Assembly: GCA_963816795.1 (NCBI GenBank)
Contig: CAWFLT010000002.1
Coordinates: 186,001 to 250,000 of the forward strand
Source: CAWFLT01 sp963816795
GTDB lineage: Bacteria > Acidobacteriota > Vicinamibacteria > Vicinamibacterales > SCN-69-37
Direction: 5' to 3'
DNA length: 64,000 bases
The position numbers and the translations under genes were made by a program. Below, in pieces: positions 18,990-29,922 of the stretch (its first letter is position 1; each line of letters starts with the position of its first letter). Under the pieces are notes generated by a model that made no database searches, had not been told where the DNA came from, and saw only the letters and a program-made list of their open reading frames with translations.

Positions 18990-20667
18990 TTACGGGTCGT
19001 AGATCATGAACGCAAACAGCCGATCTCCGGTGGCGACGAGCAGGTACTGGCGGCCGTCGAGCATGGTACGTCTGTGGCGCGTTGGTGACGTTGCCGATGC
19101 GCGAGTGCCACAGCGGCTTTCCGTTCGTCGCGTCGTAGGCGACGATGTTGCCGCCGGCGTCGCCGCTGAAGACGAGCTTGCCCGCCGTCGCGAGCAGCCC
19201 ACCGCCGCCGCCTCCGCCGCCCCCGAGGCTCGGATAGCGCTTGCGCCAGGCGATCTTGCCGTTGCGCGGATCGATCGCCGTCAGAAAGCTGCCGGAATTG
19301 CCGACGTTCACTTCTTCCTTGCCGCCGAGGCCCATCGACCCGCGCGGATCGGGATCGGTCAGGTAGAAGATCGACCAGCCGTTCTTCTCGGAGACGTAGA
19401 ACAGGCCGGTGTCGGGCGAGTACGCCGGCGGCTCCCAGTTCACGGTGCCGCCGGCCGGCGGCGAGACCAGCGATCCGCCGACCGTCGGATCCATATCCGG
19501 ATCGCGCCGCACCGATCCCTTCTTGTCGACCGTCAAGGCCCAGTTGGTCGCCGTGCCGTACTTGCTGGTGACGATGTGCTCGCCGGTGACGCGATCGAGG
19601 GTGAAGAAGTAGCCGTTGCGCGCGGCGGTCGAGACGAGCTTGCGCATCCTGCCGTTGACCACCGCGTCGAACAGGATCGGCGTCTGCGCCGAGTCCCAGT
19701 CGTGCGTGTCGTGCGGCGACGTCTGGAAGTACCACGCCATCTTGCCGGTGTCGACGTGGACGGCGATCAACGAGCACGTGAACAGGTTGTCGCCTTCGCC
19801 GCGGCCCGTGCGTGTAGGCCGGGGTCGGGTTGCCGGTGCCGAAAATGTACAGCTTCGTGTCCGGGTCGTACGATCCCGGCAGCCACGGCTGAGCGCCGCC
19901 GTGACTGGCCGCCTCGAGGTTGTTCCACGTGTCGAGCCCGAGATCGCCGGCCTTCATCGGGACCGTGTAGAGCTTCCACTGCAACTCGCCGGTCTCCGGA
20001 TCGAACGACTGCAGGAACCCAGGCGAGTCGAGGTCGTTGCCGGTGCCGACGATGACGTGGTTGTCGATCACGATCGGCGCCGTCGTCGAGAAGTACTGCT
20101 GTTCGAAGTCGGCGATCTCCTTGTGCCAGCGTTCCTTGCCGGTCTTCGCGTCGAGCGACACCAGGTAGTTGTCCGGCGTCTCCATGTAGAGGTAGTTGTT
20201 CCAGATGCCGAGGCCGCGATTGGCGATGTGGGTGCCGCCGCGGGTCTTCCAGTAGTAGTGCCAGAGCTCGCGCCCATCGCGCGCATCGATCGCCCACGCG
20301 TTGTCGGGCGTCGAGACGTAGAGGGTGCCGTCCACCATCAACGGCGTGCCCTTGATGTTCGCCGGAGACGGAGGGAAGTCGCCGGTGCCTTCGCCGCCGA
20401 TTTGCACGCCGCCGCCGCCGCCGCGGCCGCCAGGTCCCGCCGTGATCGCCGATCGTCCACGCGAGGGTGAGGTTCTTCACCGTGTTCTGATTGATCTGCT
20501 TCAGCGCGCTGTAGCGCCGGCCGGTGTAGTCGCCGGAGTACGTCGGCCACGATTCGGCCGAGCGGCTTGCGGAGATCGGCGGGCGCGACGCCGCGGCCCT
20601 GGCCGGCCAGGACGGCCGGCAACATCAACCACGGGGTGACGATCAGGAGCAGTTTCTTGATCTTCAT
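18990..20667 (-). CDS. PQQ-dependent dehydrogenase (separate quinoprotein subunit), four frame breaks
   Basis: Signal peptide MKIKKLLLIVTPWLMLPAVLAG at 20667. The propeller then reads across breaks near 20560, 20430, 19800 and 19065: KNLTLAWTIGD, GTPLMVDGTLYVSTPDNAWA, WYFQTSPHDTHDWDSAQTPI, FFTLDRVTGEHI, GGNIVAYDATNGKPLW and finally MLDGRQYLLVATGDRLFAF. These are standard quinoprotein blades, including the HDTHDWD region near the PQQ site. There is no cytochrome domain; that function is supplied by the upstream gene, whose stop overlaps this start by four bases. Periplasmic alcohol or sugar oxidation is the likely role. The low-complexity Gly run at about 19200 is a plausible error spot. Confidence 0.8.
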
Positions 20668-21628
20668 TTGACCGTCCAGAGATACGCCGTCAGGTCGCGC
20701 ATGTCTTTGTTGGTGATCGTCGGCAGCAGCGCGCGGTGGACCTCGAACGGATCGACGAACTCGATCTTCGGCGAGTCGCCGTCGCGGCGGACACTGCGAA
20801 CGGAGCCATCAGCCAGCGCCAGGGTGATGAGAAAGTCGTCGTAGCGCAGTACCCGGCCTTCGAGCTTCTCGTTGCCGGGGAGCGAGATCGTGGCGGTGAC
20901 CGCGCGCGGCGCCGGCGCGGCGCCGCCACCTTGCGCGCCGCCGCCGGCGCGACCGCCGCGTCCGCCGACGCGCCCGCCGGAGACCCAGAAGTTCTGGAGT
21001 GACTTGGCGTCCGGAAAGCGCGCGCCGATCGCCCTGCAGGTCGCCGGTCGGCGAATGGCACTTGCTGCACGTCGCTGCCGAAGTACGTCGCGCCGGCGGC
21101 CGCGTCGCCGACGAGCACGTCCGGCGGCGGACCCATCCCGCGAGGCGGCGAGCCCTGGCCGCGCGAGCTTGCCGTGACGCTGTGAATGTAGACCGCGATC
21201 GCCTTCACGTCGTCTGGCGGAATCGGCAGCGCCGGCATGCCCTTGTCGGCGCGCGATCCCTGCACGATCGGCAGGATCAGCTCGCCCTCCTGGTCGTTCA
21301 GCACCAGTTGCGATCGCAGGAGGTTCGGACCGTTCAACTGGCCGCCGCGCAGATCGCCGCCATGGCAGCTGGCGCACGCGACGTCGAAGATCAGCTTGCC
21401 GCGCGCGATCACCGCCGGATCGCCGGGCGGCCGCTGCTGTGCCGGGAACGAGTCGCCGCCGGCGCGTCCCTGTCCGCGGCCGCCGCCTCCGGCCGGTGGC
21501 GGCGTCGCCGCTTGCGGCGCGCCAGGCGGCGGTGCGGCTGGCGGGGGCGTCGCCTGCGCCGCGACGCGCGCGCCGATCGCGCCAGCCAGTGCGGCGAGCG
21601 CGATCAGGATCAAGACAGGTCTGTGCAT
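20664..21628 (-). CDS. Exported dihaem cytochrome c with C-terminal module, electron acceptor of the PQQ dehydrogenase, frame breaks
   Basis: Signal peptide and a long Pro/Ala/Gly linker lead to haem site 1 CASCHG, with KGMPALP as a candidate Met ligand region. Haem site 2 reads CSKCHSPTGDLQG but sits in another frame, and the rest (IGARFPDAKSLQNFWVSGG to DLTAYLWTVK) in a third, so there are breaks near 21085 and 21045. After haem 2 comes a beta module (KLEGRVLRYDDFLITLALAD) resembling the one between cytochrome and propeller in the fused dehydrogenase at 3808. Its stop overlaps the dehydrogenase start (ATGA), which indicates co-translation. Confidence 0.8.
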
Positions 21629-21709
21629 ACGCTCTTCTTCAGTTCTTCAGCGGCTTCATTGGCTTCATGTCGTGAGACAACCGCGCGCCTCGGATCTTAT
21701 ACTCCGCGC

Positions 21710-22561
21710 ATGAAGCCCTCCACAGTCTTTCTTGGCGAGATGACGACCCTCGAGGTCGAGGCGTTCCTGAAGCACCATCACACGGTCATCATTCCGACCG
21801 GCGCGACCGAACAGCATGGCCCGCACGCTCCGCTGATCACGGACGTGATTATTCCGCAGGAGGTGGCGCGCCGGGCCGCGCCGGCGCTTGGCGCGGTCGT
21901 CGCGCCGCCGATCAACTACGCGCTGTCGTATCCGCACGTCGGCTTCGCCGGCCTCGTGCACATCAGGATTCCGACGTTCATGGCCCTGATCGAAGACCTC
22001 GCGGCGTCGTTTGCGTCGATGGGCTTCAAGCGGATCGTGTTCCTGAACGGCCACTTCGACAACACCTATGCCATCGCCTACGCCTGCGCGAACGCCGCCG
22101 AACGGCTGCCCAAGGGCGTCCGCGCGTTTCCGGTGAACTACTGGGACGGGATGACCGCCGGACGAGACGGCGCGAGTTCTTCACGCTGAAGACGGGACTC
22201 CACGCCAACGAGGCCGAGACCTCGGCCGTGCTGGCGATCAATCCGCACCTGGTGGACATGGACGCTCGCGAACGCCGAGTTCCCGCCATTCCCGGAGTTC
22301 ACCGTCAACTCCGGCGCGGTCCACACCGCGTTCTTCTTTTCGAATCCGGGATCCGTCTATCGCGCCACGAAGTCGGGCACATGGGGTGACGCCCGCGGAT
22401 CGACGCCTGAAATCGGCGAGCAGTTCCTGGAGGCCGGCGTCCGCTCGACGATCGCGGTGCTCGACAACATCGAGCGGACGTTTGCTGCGATGCCGGAGCG
22501 ATATAAAGGTCCTCGGAAGTTCCGGGCGAGAACCTATTTCGTGTCCATGTCCTTGACGTAG
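21710..22561 (+). CDS. Creatininase family protein, two frame breaks
   Basis: Starts MKPSTVFLGEMTTLEVEAF. Metal-binding motifs of the creatininase/FAPy-hydrolase family are present: PTGATEQHGPHAPLITD, with acidic and His ligands, and FLNGHFDNTYA. Similarity continues after breaks near 22165 and 22265: FFTLKTGLHANEAETSAVLA, which contains the family His-Ala-x-Glu motif, and SGTWGDARGSTPEIGEQFLE. About 280 residues, a normal length. Family members hydrolyse small cyclic amides; the substrate here is unknown. Its 3' end overlaps the convergent DUF1080 gene by 28 bases. Confidence 0.82.
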
Positions 22562-23268
22562 ACGTTTCGAAACCGCACTTCCGATCCGTGCGTCTGCAGT
22601 GAGATCGGGCCCCTTCGGCAGCACCGGCTCTGCGCGATTGAAGTAGTTGTCCATCACCTGGTTGTCGACGGTCTGTTTGTCGTTCAGCCAGACGGAGACG
22701 CGGTTGCCGATCATGCGAATCCGGAACGTGTTCCACTGACCGACCGGATTGTCGGCCTTCACGAGCGGCCAACGTCCCGGGTTGTCGGGGTTGTTGTTCC
22801 AGAGCGCGCCGGATCCGCGTGGTGCACCATTCTTGACCTCGCGCGGGTTGTCCGGATCCCAGACCTGCACCTGCGGAAAGCCGCGCAGGTAGACGCCGGA
22901 ATCGCCGTTCGGGCTCACCATCTTCCAGTCGACGTGAAACTCGAAGTCGCCGTAGTCCTTCTCGGTCGTGAGATACACACCCTTGCCGTCGGAGACGATC
23001 TCACCGGCCGCGGCGTCGACGCTCCAATGCAGATCGCGGTCGGCGTTCCACGCCTTCTGCTTCTCGGCGAGCTCCTCTTGGCGTCAGTTTGGCTTCGACG
23101 TACGGACTGAAGTCCTGCTGTCTCCCGCGCCACCCCGTCAGGTCCTTCCCGTTGAACAGGTTGGTGAACCCTTGCGGGGCGCGGTTGAGCGGGCGCTCCT
23201 GCGCGTGGACGAATCGTCAGTCCGGCCAGGGCGAGCCCCATCAAGACGGCGATTGGTTTTCTTGGCAT
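22534..23268 (-). CDS. Exported DUF1080 / 3-keto-disaccharide hydrolase domain protein, frame breaks
   Basis: Signal peptide (MPRKPIAVLMGLALAGLTI) at 23268. After a break near 23215 the frame reads GFTNLFNGKDLTGWRGRQQD, the hallmark start of DUF1080. Another break near 23080 leads to YLTTEKDYGDFEFHVDWKM, GDSGVYLRG and WNTFRIRMIGNRVSVWLND. A third near 22608 leads to the usual end (EVRFRNVYVKDMDTK, stop at 22534). The concanavalin-like fold is known for secreted beta-sandwich proteins, some acting on 3-keto-glycosides. It fits the local oxidising and sugar-processing set. Confidence 0.82.
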
Positions 23269-23380
23269 CCTGACTCCCTCGAGGCGGCCATTTCACCACG
23301 AACGCCGTACAGTCACCAGAGCGCCGAAGCCACAGACTCCTTTGATCACCAAATCTGCAATCTCGGATAGTCTCTTGCCC

Positions 23381-24562
23381 ATGCCGGTTTCCAAGTCGTC
23401 TTCGAAACGTGTGTCGCGGCGTCGCGCGCTGCAGGCGCTCGCCTCAACCGGAGCGGGCCTCGGGTTCGCCCAGAACCTGGCGGCGCAGGGCGTTCAGGCG
23501 CCGCCGTCGACGGTGACCATCCCGCCGCGTGACTTCGGCCCGAACGCGCCGCCGACGACCTATTTCTCCGATCCGGACATCGTGGCCGTCGATCCGTCGT
23601 TCAGCCGCTACGTGCAGGTGAACGCCGCGATCACGCGGCTCTGGACCGGCGCGCTCTGGATGGAAGGGCCGGCGTGGAACGCCGTCGGACGATTCGTCGT
23701 CTTCAGCGACATTCCGAACAACCGCCAGCTGCGGTGGATCGAAGACGATGGCCGCGTCACCGTCTTTCGCGCGCCGTCGAACAACTCCAACGGCAACTCG
23801 TTCGACTTCCAGGGGCGGCAGCTTTCGTGCGAGCACCTCACGCGGCGGGTCGTCCGCTACGAGCTCGACGGCTCGACCACCGTCCTCGCCGACTCGTTCG
23901 GCGGCAAGCGCTTCAACTCGCCGAACGACATCGCGGCGCATCCCGATGGCAGCTACTGGTTCACGGATCCGCCGTACGGCGGGCAGTTGTACGAGGGACA
24001 GCCAGACGCGCCGGGCGGCCCCGGCAATCCGACCGGGAGGATCAATCCTCGCCTCGGCCAGCCGCCTGACGCCGGGAACTTCAAGCGTGAATTGCCGACG
24101 GCCGTCTATCGCGTCGACGCGAAGGGCGTCGTCACGCAAGTCGCGGTCGAAGACGTGATTCCGAACCCGAACGGGATCACGTTCTCACCGGACTACAAGA
24201 AGCTCTACGTCGTCAGCAGCGGCACGGGCGACTTGCGCGTGTTCGACGTCACGCCGGACAACAAGCTGACCAACCACAAGGTGTTCGCCGATTTCCGCAT
24301 TGACGGCATCCGCTGCGGTCCCGACGGCGTCCGCTGCGACGTCGACGGCAACGTCTGGTGCTCGAGCAACGCCGGGCGCAACGTCGGCTACAGCGGCGTC
24401 ACCGTGTGGACGCCGGAGGGCAAGCTCATCGGCCGGATTCGCCTGCCGGAAGTGTGCGGCAATCTCTGCTTCGGCGGCCCGAAGCGCAACCGGCTCTTCA
24501 TGGCCGCCAGTCAGTCGCTCTATGCGCTGTACGTCAACACGCAGGGCGCGGGACCAGCCTGA
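23381..24562 (+). CDS. Tat-exported SMP-30/gluconolactonase-like protein
   Basis: Start ATG 23381 (MPVSKSSSKRVSRRRALQAL) gives a twin-arginine signal; an upstream TTG at 23342 only lengthens it. 393 residues. The six-bladed SMP-30 propeller is clear: WMEGPAWNAVGRFVVFSDI (metal Glu), FNSPNDIAAHPDGSYWFTDP (metal Asn and Asp) and CGPDGVRCDVDGNVWCSSNA. The family hydrolyses aldonolactones such as gluconolactone, which PQQ or NAD sugar dehydrogenases produce. With PQQ dehydrogenases nearby this suggests a periplasmic oxidise-then-open-lactone route. That link is inference. Confidence 0.9.
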   Translation: MPVSKSSSKRVSRRRALQALASTGAGLGFAQNLAAQGVQAPPSTVTIPPRDFGPNAPPTTYFSDPDIVAVDPSFSRYVQVNAAITRLWTGALWMEGPAWNAVGRFVVFSDIPNNRQLRWIEDDGRVTVFRAPSNNSNGNSFDFQGRQLSCEHLTRRVVRYELDGSTTVLADSFGGKRFNSPNDIAAHPDGSYWFTDPPYGGQLYEGQPDAPGGPGNPTGRINPRLGQPPDAGNFKRELPTAVYRVDAKGVVTQVAVEDVIPNPNGITFSPDYKKLYVVSSGTGDLRVFDVTPDNKLTNHKVFADFRIDGIRCGPDGVRCDVDGNVWCSSNAGRNVGYSGVTVWTPEGKLIGRIRLPEVCGNLCFGGPKRNRLFMAASQSLYALYVNTQGAGPA

Positions 24563-24579
24563 GCTGGCTTCACTTACTC

Positions 24580-24665
24580 AGGGGCCGTGGGGCCCCGACT
24601 CCCACGCCTCGGGCCGCGCCGCTTGGCGGCGCGGGCGCCTACTTTACTTTGGGGCGCGACGGGCC
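24580..24665 (+). repeat. GC-rich double-hairpin repeat, dispersed copy between convergent genes
   Basis: Contains GGGGCCGTGGGGCCCC, CACGCCTCGGGCCGCGCC and the perfect hairpin CCGCGCCGCTTGGCGGCGCGG. CTACTTTACTTTGGGGCGCG then begins a second, partial unit. It fills the gap between the SMP-30 gene and the convergent sugar-isomerase-like gene. Confidence 0.85.
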
Positions 24666-24674
24666 ACTCCCGCG

Positions 24675-25772
24675 CTATGTCACAGGGACCGGTGTCGATA
24701 ACGCCGCGAGGACTTCCTTGTAGAGATACTTCGCGCCTTCGACGCCATTGAGCGGACCGGCCTCGTACTCGAGCGCGAAGGTGCCCTTGAAGCCGCCGGC
24801 GAGCATCACGCGGACGCTGCGCTGGACGTCGTTCTTGTCGCCCCAGCGGTCCCAGTATTTCGCGTGCACGTTGGTGTGGGAGTACGGCGCCAGCGCCTTG
24901 AGCCCGCTGACGAGCATGTACTCGTGCTCCCAGTTGCAGAAGTCGGGCGACGCCTCGCAGTACGGATGGTTGACCGCGTCAATCATGATGCGGATGTTCA
25001 TCGGGTCAGCGGCCAGCCCCCAATGGTTCTCGAACGTGACCTTGATGTTGAGCTTGCCGCCGTGGTCGGCCATCTCCTTGTACGACTCGATGGCGGCGTC
25101 GAGGAGCGCGCCGATTTCGAGGTTTCGCGGATAGCCGTCGGTGCTCCGCGGAATCGCATTCGGCCGCACGCCAGGACCGAGCGCGGTGACCGAGTTCATC
25201 CGCATCGACCGCACGCCGAGGACGGCACACCCGTCCAGCCAGCGCTTCGCAATCTCGACGCCTTCCTTGCGCTGAACGGCATCGGCACTGGCGAGGTTGG
25301 TCGGCGCATTGTTCGAGATGTGCTGCACCTGCGTCCCGGTCTCCTGACACTTCTTGGCCAGCGCCTCGAGCCAGCGCCGGCCCGAGGCCGACGACGGATC
25401 GAAGCCGCGACCTTGCGGGAACATGGTGTCGTCGGTCACGTCACCGAAGAGCGACGAGAAGAGGTCCATCTTCGTCACACCCGGGAAGGTGTCTTTGGTG
25501 AACTGGGGGAAGTCCAGCATCGTGATCTCGCCGTACTTCTGTTTCATCTCGCTCAACTGTCCACCCGCGGCGCCCCCGCGGCCGCCCTGGCGCGACTTGA
25601 AGAGACTGCGAATCGGGTACGAGCACGACGCGATCCGCTCGAGCTTGCCCTTCTCGCTGAGCTGCGCCGTCTCGGCGGCCACGACCGCGAGCTCCTTCGG
25701 CGTCAGCGCGAGCCCAGCCGCCGCGAGGCCGGCGCCTGCGCTCTTCAGAAAACTTCTTCGATCCCGATCCAT
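24675..25772 (-). CDS. Tat-exported sugar phosphate isomerase/epimerase-like TIM barrel
   Basis: MDRDRRSFLKSAGAGLAAAG is a twin-arginine signal, so the 365-residue protein is probably exported folded. The barrel carries xylose-isomerase-like AP_endonuc_2 features: FENHWGLAADP (metal Glu), HPYCEASPDFCN, HTNVHAKYW (His) and a final FALEYEAG (Glu). The family is usually cytoplasmic, but exported versions are common in Acidobacteriota and Planctomycetota. Substrate unknown. The gene lies upstream of a hairpin repeat and downstream of a five-copy repeat array. Confidence 0.87.
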   Translation of the reverse strand: MDRDRRSFLKSAGAGLAAAGLALTPKELAVVAAETAQLSEKGKLERIASCSYPIRSLFKSRQGGRGGAAGGQLSEMKQKYGEITMLDFPQFTKDTFPGVTKMDLFSSLFGDVTDDTMFPQGRGFDPSSASGRRWLEALAKKCQETGTQVQHISNNAPTNLASADAVQRKEGVEIAKRWLDGCAVLGVRSMRMNSVTALGPGVRPNAIPRSTDGYPRNLEIGALLDAAIESYKEMADHGGKLNIKVTFENHWGLAADPMNIRIMIDAVNHPYCEASPDFCNWEHEYMLVSGLKALAPYSHTNVHAKYWDRWGDKNDVQRSVRVMLAGGFKGTFALEYEAGPLNGVEGAKYLYKEVLAALSTPVPVT

Positions 25773-25792
25773 TTCGGCCTCTCTAACTTACA

Positions 25793-26136
25793 GGCGCGGG
25801 GCCCCACCCCCGCGCCTCGAGCCGCGCCGCTTGGCGGCGCGGGTGTCTACTTTACTTAGGGGCGCGGGGCCCCACCCCCGCGCCTCGGGCCGCGCCGCTC
25901 GGCGGCGCGGGGTGTCTACTTTACTCAGGGCGCGGGGCCCCACCCCCGCGGCTCGGGCCCGCGCCGCTCGGCGGCGCGGGGTGTCTACTTTACTCAGGGC
26001 CGCGGGGCCCCACCCCCGCGGCTCGGGCCCGCGCCGCTTTGCGGCGCGGGGTGTCTACTTTACTTAGGGGCGCGGGGCCCCACCCCCACGCCTCGGGCCC
26101 GCGCCGCTTTGGCGGCGCGGGGTGTCCACTTTGTTC
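25793..26136 (+). repeat. Tandem array of five 66-70-bp GC-rich double-hairpin units
   Basis: Five consecutive copies start near 25793, 25859, 25925, 25992 and 26065. Each holds GGCGCGGGGCCCCACCCCCG, a CGCGCC or CGCGGC half, then CCGCGCCGC-loop-GCGGCGCGG, then TGTCTACTTTACTTA. Two stems can form per unit. Copies differ by a few substitutions and one-base indels. There are no unique spacers, so this is not CRISPR. The gap from 25773 to 26200 holds no gene; 26140-26195 adds three TTCTCCGTGC words. Confidence 0.92.
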
Positions 26137-26200
26137 TTCTCCGTGCTCTCCAGCCCTTCTCCGTGCCCTCGATAGTCTTCTCCGTGCCTGCGCTCGTCCT

Positions 26201-29200
26201 CTAGAACGAAAAGCGCACCTGGAGCTGGATCGACCGCGCCGCCTGGTACCCGTTCGCGACGCCAAATCCCGCGCCGCGCGGCCGCGACCGGGCGTCAATC
26301 AGGTTGCCGTTGGCATCGTACGGCAAGTTCTGGATGTTGACGGGATCGGCGGTGCTCGTCAACGTCATCGACGTCGCGCGGCCGGTGATGCCGGCGGCGT
26401 TCGGCGCGTTGAACATGTCGACGCGCACCTGCAGGTTGCGGCCGCCGCCCATCCGGATGTTCCGGGCGATGGCCAGGTCGAGCACGCTCGAAAAGCAGCC
26501 GCGCACGTAGTCGGAGCCCGACTCGAGGCCGTTGCTGTTGTTGGGCGGCCCCTGGAAGGCCGCCGAGTTGAACTGCTGGTAGACGTCGTCGCTGCAGCCC
26601 GAACCGGGGTCGCCGACGACGCGGATGCGCGGGCTGAAGTCCGGCGATCCCGTGAGGTTCACGTTGTTGCCGCCGTTCTGGTACGCACGCCGTGATCGGT
26701 GTACGCGCCGCCGGTCGCCGCCGACCAGATCCCGGACAGCTGCCAGTCGTTGAGGATGAAGCCGATCGTCCGTATCACGCCGCCATCACCGCGCAGGTCG
26801 GGCAGATCCCACACGAAGTTGGCTCGCAGCAGGTGTGTCTGCGGCGCGTTGTTGCCGAGCAGTTCATCGGCCTCGGCCTGATCCGCTCGAAACGCGTAGC
26901 TGCCGTCCGCGAGGTGTTCGAGGCGCGCGCCGGCGTTCTGCCGGTCGGACAGCCCGATGGTGTCGTTGAAGCCGAACGACAGCCCGTTCTGGAACCGGCG
27001 GTTGAACGAGAACTGAATCGAGTGATACGTGCGCCAGCCGTCGAACATCCGATGGTTGATCGCCGCGTAGCCGCTGTAGGACCGGAGCAGGTCGGTCTGG
27101 TACGCGGTCGCCCCCGGTGTCGCGCTCGTCGCCAGCGTCGTGTCCTGGTTCTGCGACAGAAACGCCGCGCCGAGGTCGACCGTGTTGAGATTGACCGTGC
27201 GCACCGTGTTGTAGCTGTGCTGGCCGACGTACTCGACGTCAACCGTCACCGCCCACGGCAGCAGCATCTGCACGCCGCCGTTCCACTGCGTGGACGACGG
27301 CAGCCCTGGATCGTACTCAATCGTGTTCGAGCGCCGGCGGTCCCTGGGTCGTGAGGCCGCCGCTCCCAGATTCTGCAGCTGCGAGTAGCGCGCCGTCACG
27401 AAGTTCGACGCCGGCGGGTTGCCCGCCATGAAGATCACGGAGTTGCCGAACGGCCGGTCGAAGAACAACCCCGCACCGCCGCGCAGCACGACTTGCTGGC
27501 TGCCGGTCACGTCGAACGCCATGCCGAACCGCGGGGCGACGCCGAGCGCCGGGAACGTGTACGTCGTGTCGACGATGCCGTCGCCGCCGGCGAACAAGCC
27601 GTTGGTCGGGCTGCCCGATCCGGGCACGAGCGTGCCGAACGCCAGCGTCGAGTTGGTGCCGAGGAACTGCCCGGTCACCGGATTCTGCGCCTGCCGGTTC
27701 GCCGTCGGGCACGCGGTACCAGGCGCCACCGTGATCGTGCATCCAGGACGGTAGAGCACCGGCGCTGCCGACTGCACCCACTCGTCGGGCAGGAAATTCG
27801 TCCCCTGGCCCAATCGATCGTACTGCGGCGTCTGGTGCACGAGCCGCACGCCGTAGTCGAGCGTCAGCTTGTTGCTCACCTTCCAGTTGTCCTGGATGAA
27901 CCCTTCGACGTTGTTGTAGACGTAGTTGCCCTCGACGTACTTCGACGCCTGGTTGTACGAGCTGAACGTCCCGATCGCCGCGTTGGCGAATCCAAACGAG
28001 GTGTCGAACGGATTCGTCCCCACCGCGTCCTGCTGGAAGTTGATCGTCCCGAACGAGTTGACGTCGGTCGCCTGCTCGGCCTTGTAGCTGTGCGTGTTGT
28101 AGAACCCGGCCTTGTAGGTGTGCCGCCCCGCGACCTTCGTCAGCGTGATCGAGACGTCCTGCGTCGCGTTGGTGTTGAAGTAGCCGGGGAACGGGATGTT
28201 CGGCGGGGCGTTGCCGACACGGCTGCCCCACGAGAACTGCGGCGGCTTCTGGAAGTCGCCGTTGACCCACGCCGGCGGCGTCGGGCTCATGCCGTTCAGC
28301 GCCTTCGCCGCATAGTAGTCAGGGTTGAGCACGTTCGCGGTCGGGAACAGCAGCGGCAGGTTCTCGAGCCCGACGTTGCCACGATAGGACGCCGCGTTCA
28401 TCGGCACGGCGGCGGTGCAGAACGACGGCCCGGTATTCGACTGCGCGAGCGCGCAGCCGGCGAGATCGTTCTGGCTGTGACCGTACGTCCCCTCGAGGAA
28501 CATCGTCGGCGTGAGGCTGTAGTTGACCGTGAAGCCCCACGAGCTCACCACCGGCCGCTGCATCTTCGTGTCGTTGAAGCCAGGCAGCGGCGCCGTTGAT
28601 GACCTGATTGCGCTGGCCCCAGCCCGAGTACTTGAATGACGCACGGAGCGACGACGAGGCCTGATAGTCGACGCGGACGCCCGGCTGCCAGCCGAGGATC
28701 GACTCGGTCGGGCGGAGCGTCTGGAAGTTGTAGGCCTGACCGACCGGCACGTTGTCGATCGTCGGCAGCGGGAACATGCTGAGGATGTTCAGGCCGGTCT
28801 GATAGAGCATGTTGGCGGGAATCTTTCCGCGAACGCCGCCGTCGGCGAAGCACGCGGTCTGGTCGGTCGCGTTGCAGGCGCCCGCTGATCCGCGGGTCCT
28901 TGATGAAGTTGTACACGTTGCCGAGGTTGTCCGTGGTCTGCGAGAAATCGCCCTGCCGCTCGCGCGCGGTGGGCACCCGGTAGCTCTGGACGTTGTTGCC
29001 GCCGGTCCGCGGTTCGAACTCCTGGCTGTAGAAGAAGAAGAGTTTGTTGCTGCCGCCCGGCTTGCCGACCGGGCCGCTGATCGAGAAGCCCCAGTCGCGT
29101 TCCTTCGAAACGGCTTTCGGATCGCCGTTCAGCTTGTTCGTCTTGCGAGTTCGAGTTCCAGTCGGAGTTGCGCTCGACGTCGTAGAGCGAGCCGCGGAAG

Positions 29201-29922
29201 CGATTGGACCCGCTCTTGGTGACGGCGGTGATCTGGAGGCCGCTCGACCGGCCGTACTCGGCCTGGTAGTTGGAGGTGAGGACCTTCACTTCCTGAATGG
29301 ACTCGACGTTCATCTGGAGCAGCGGCCGGTTGCTGCCGGTATCCATCACCGAGACGCCGTCCATCATGATGTTGGTGTCGCCGCCGCCGCCGGTCCGGAC
29401 GGCGTTGGCCACTGTGCCGCTCACGCCAGGAGCCAGCAGGGCGAGCGCGATGAAGCTCCGGCTCGCGGTCGGAAGATTCTCGACCGCCTCGGTCGAGATC
29501 GTGAACGAGCGTTCGCCGCTCGTCGCCTGGATGACGGGCGTTTCGCCCTTCACGTCGATCACTTCGGACGTGCCGCCGACCTCGATCGTCAGGGTGCCGA
29601 GGCCCGTGCGGTTGCCCGGATTCACCGAGAGTCCCGACCGCTTCAGCGTCTTGAATGCCGGCATCGTGACTTCAATCGTGTACATGTCCGGGGGGACGTT
29701 CACAAACAGGAAGTCGCCGATTTCGTTGGTGACGATCGGCGGCGACTTCGTGCCTTTGGTTTCGCTGATGAGCGTGATCGTGGCGCCGGGGATGACCGCC
29801 GCCTGTGCGTCTTTCACCGTCCCGGCCACCGAGCCGGTCGTCAGCTGCGCCGCCACCGGGAGCGCCGTCGCGAGACACACGACAAGCGCGAACCCAGCAA
29901 CCTTCGTGAGCCTGCCGAGCAT
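26201..29922 (-). CDS. TonB-dependent receptor, Oar-like with N-terminal carboxypeptidase regulatory-like domain, frame breaks
   Basis: Start ATG at 29922 with a strong GGAGGAGG upstream, then a signal peptide (VVCLATALPVAA). Order: CarboxypepD_reg-like domain (SVAGTVKDAQAAVIPGATIT), plug (NLPTASRSFIALALLAPGV and NYQAEYGRSSGLQITAVTKS), then a long beta-barrel ending in an aromatic residue (SIQLQVRFSF). Conceptual length is about 1,240. Breaks lie near 29140, 28890, 28600, 27360/27330 (a compensating pair) and 26690. Such receptors import large substrates, often glycans or peptides, across the outer membrane. No SusD-like partner is present. It is the probable uptake component of the surrounding carbohydrate block. 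Confidence 0.87.

Noticed and set aside
25354..26067. Open plus-strand frame encoding a repeating STLLRGAGPHP-like peptide
   Set aside because: It is only the translation of the GC-rich nucleotide repeat, antisense to a conserved TIM-barrel gene for the rest; no protein-level conservation is implied.
25793..26136. Possible CRISPR array (regular repeats)
   Set aside because: Units are contiguous with no unique spacers, repeat length is 66-70 bases and no cas gene is present. The same applies to the array at 42048.
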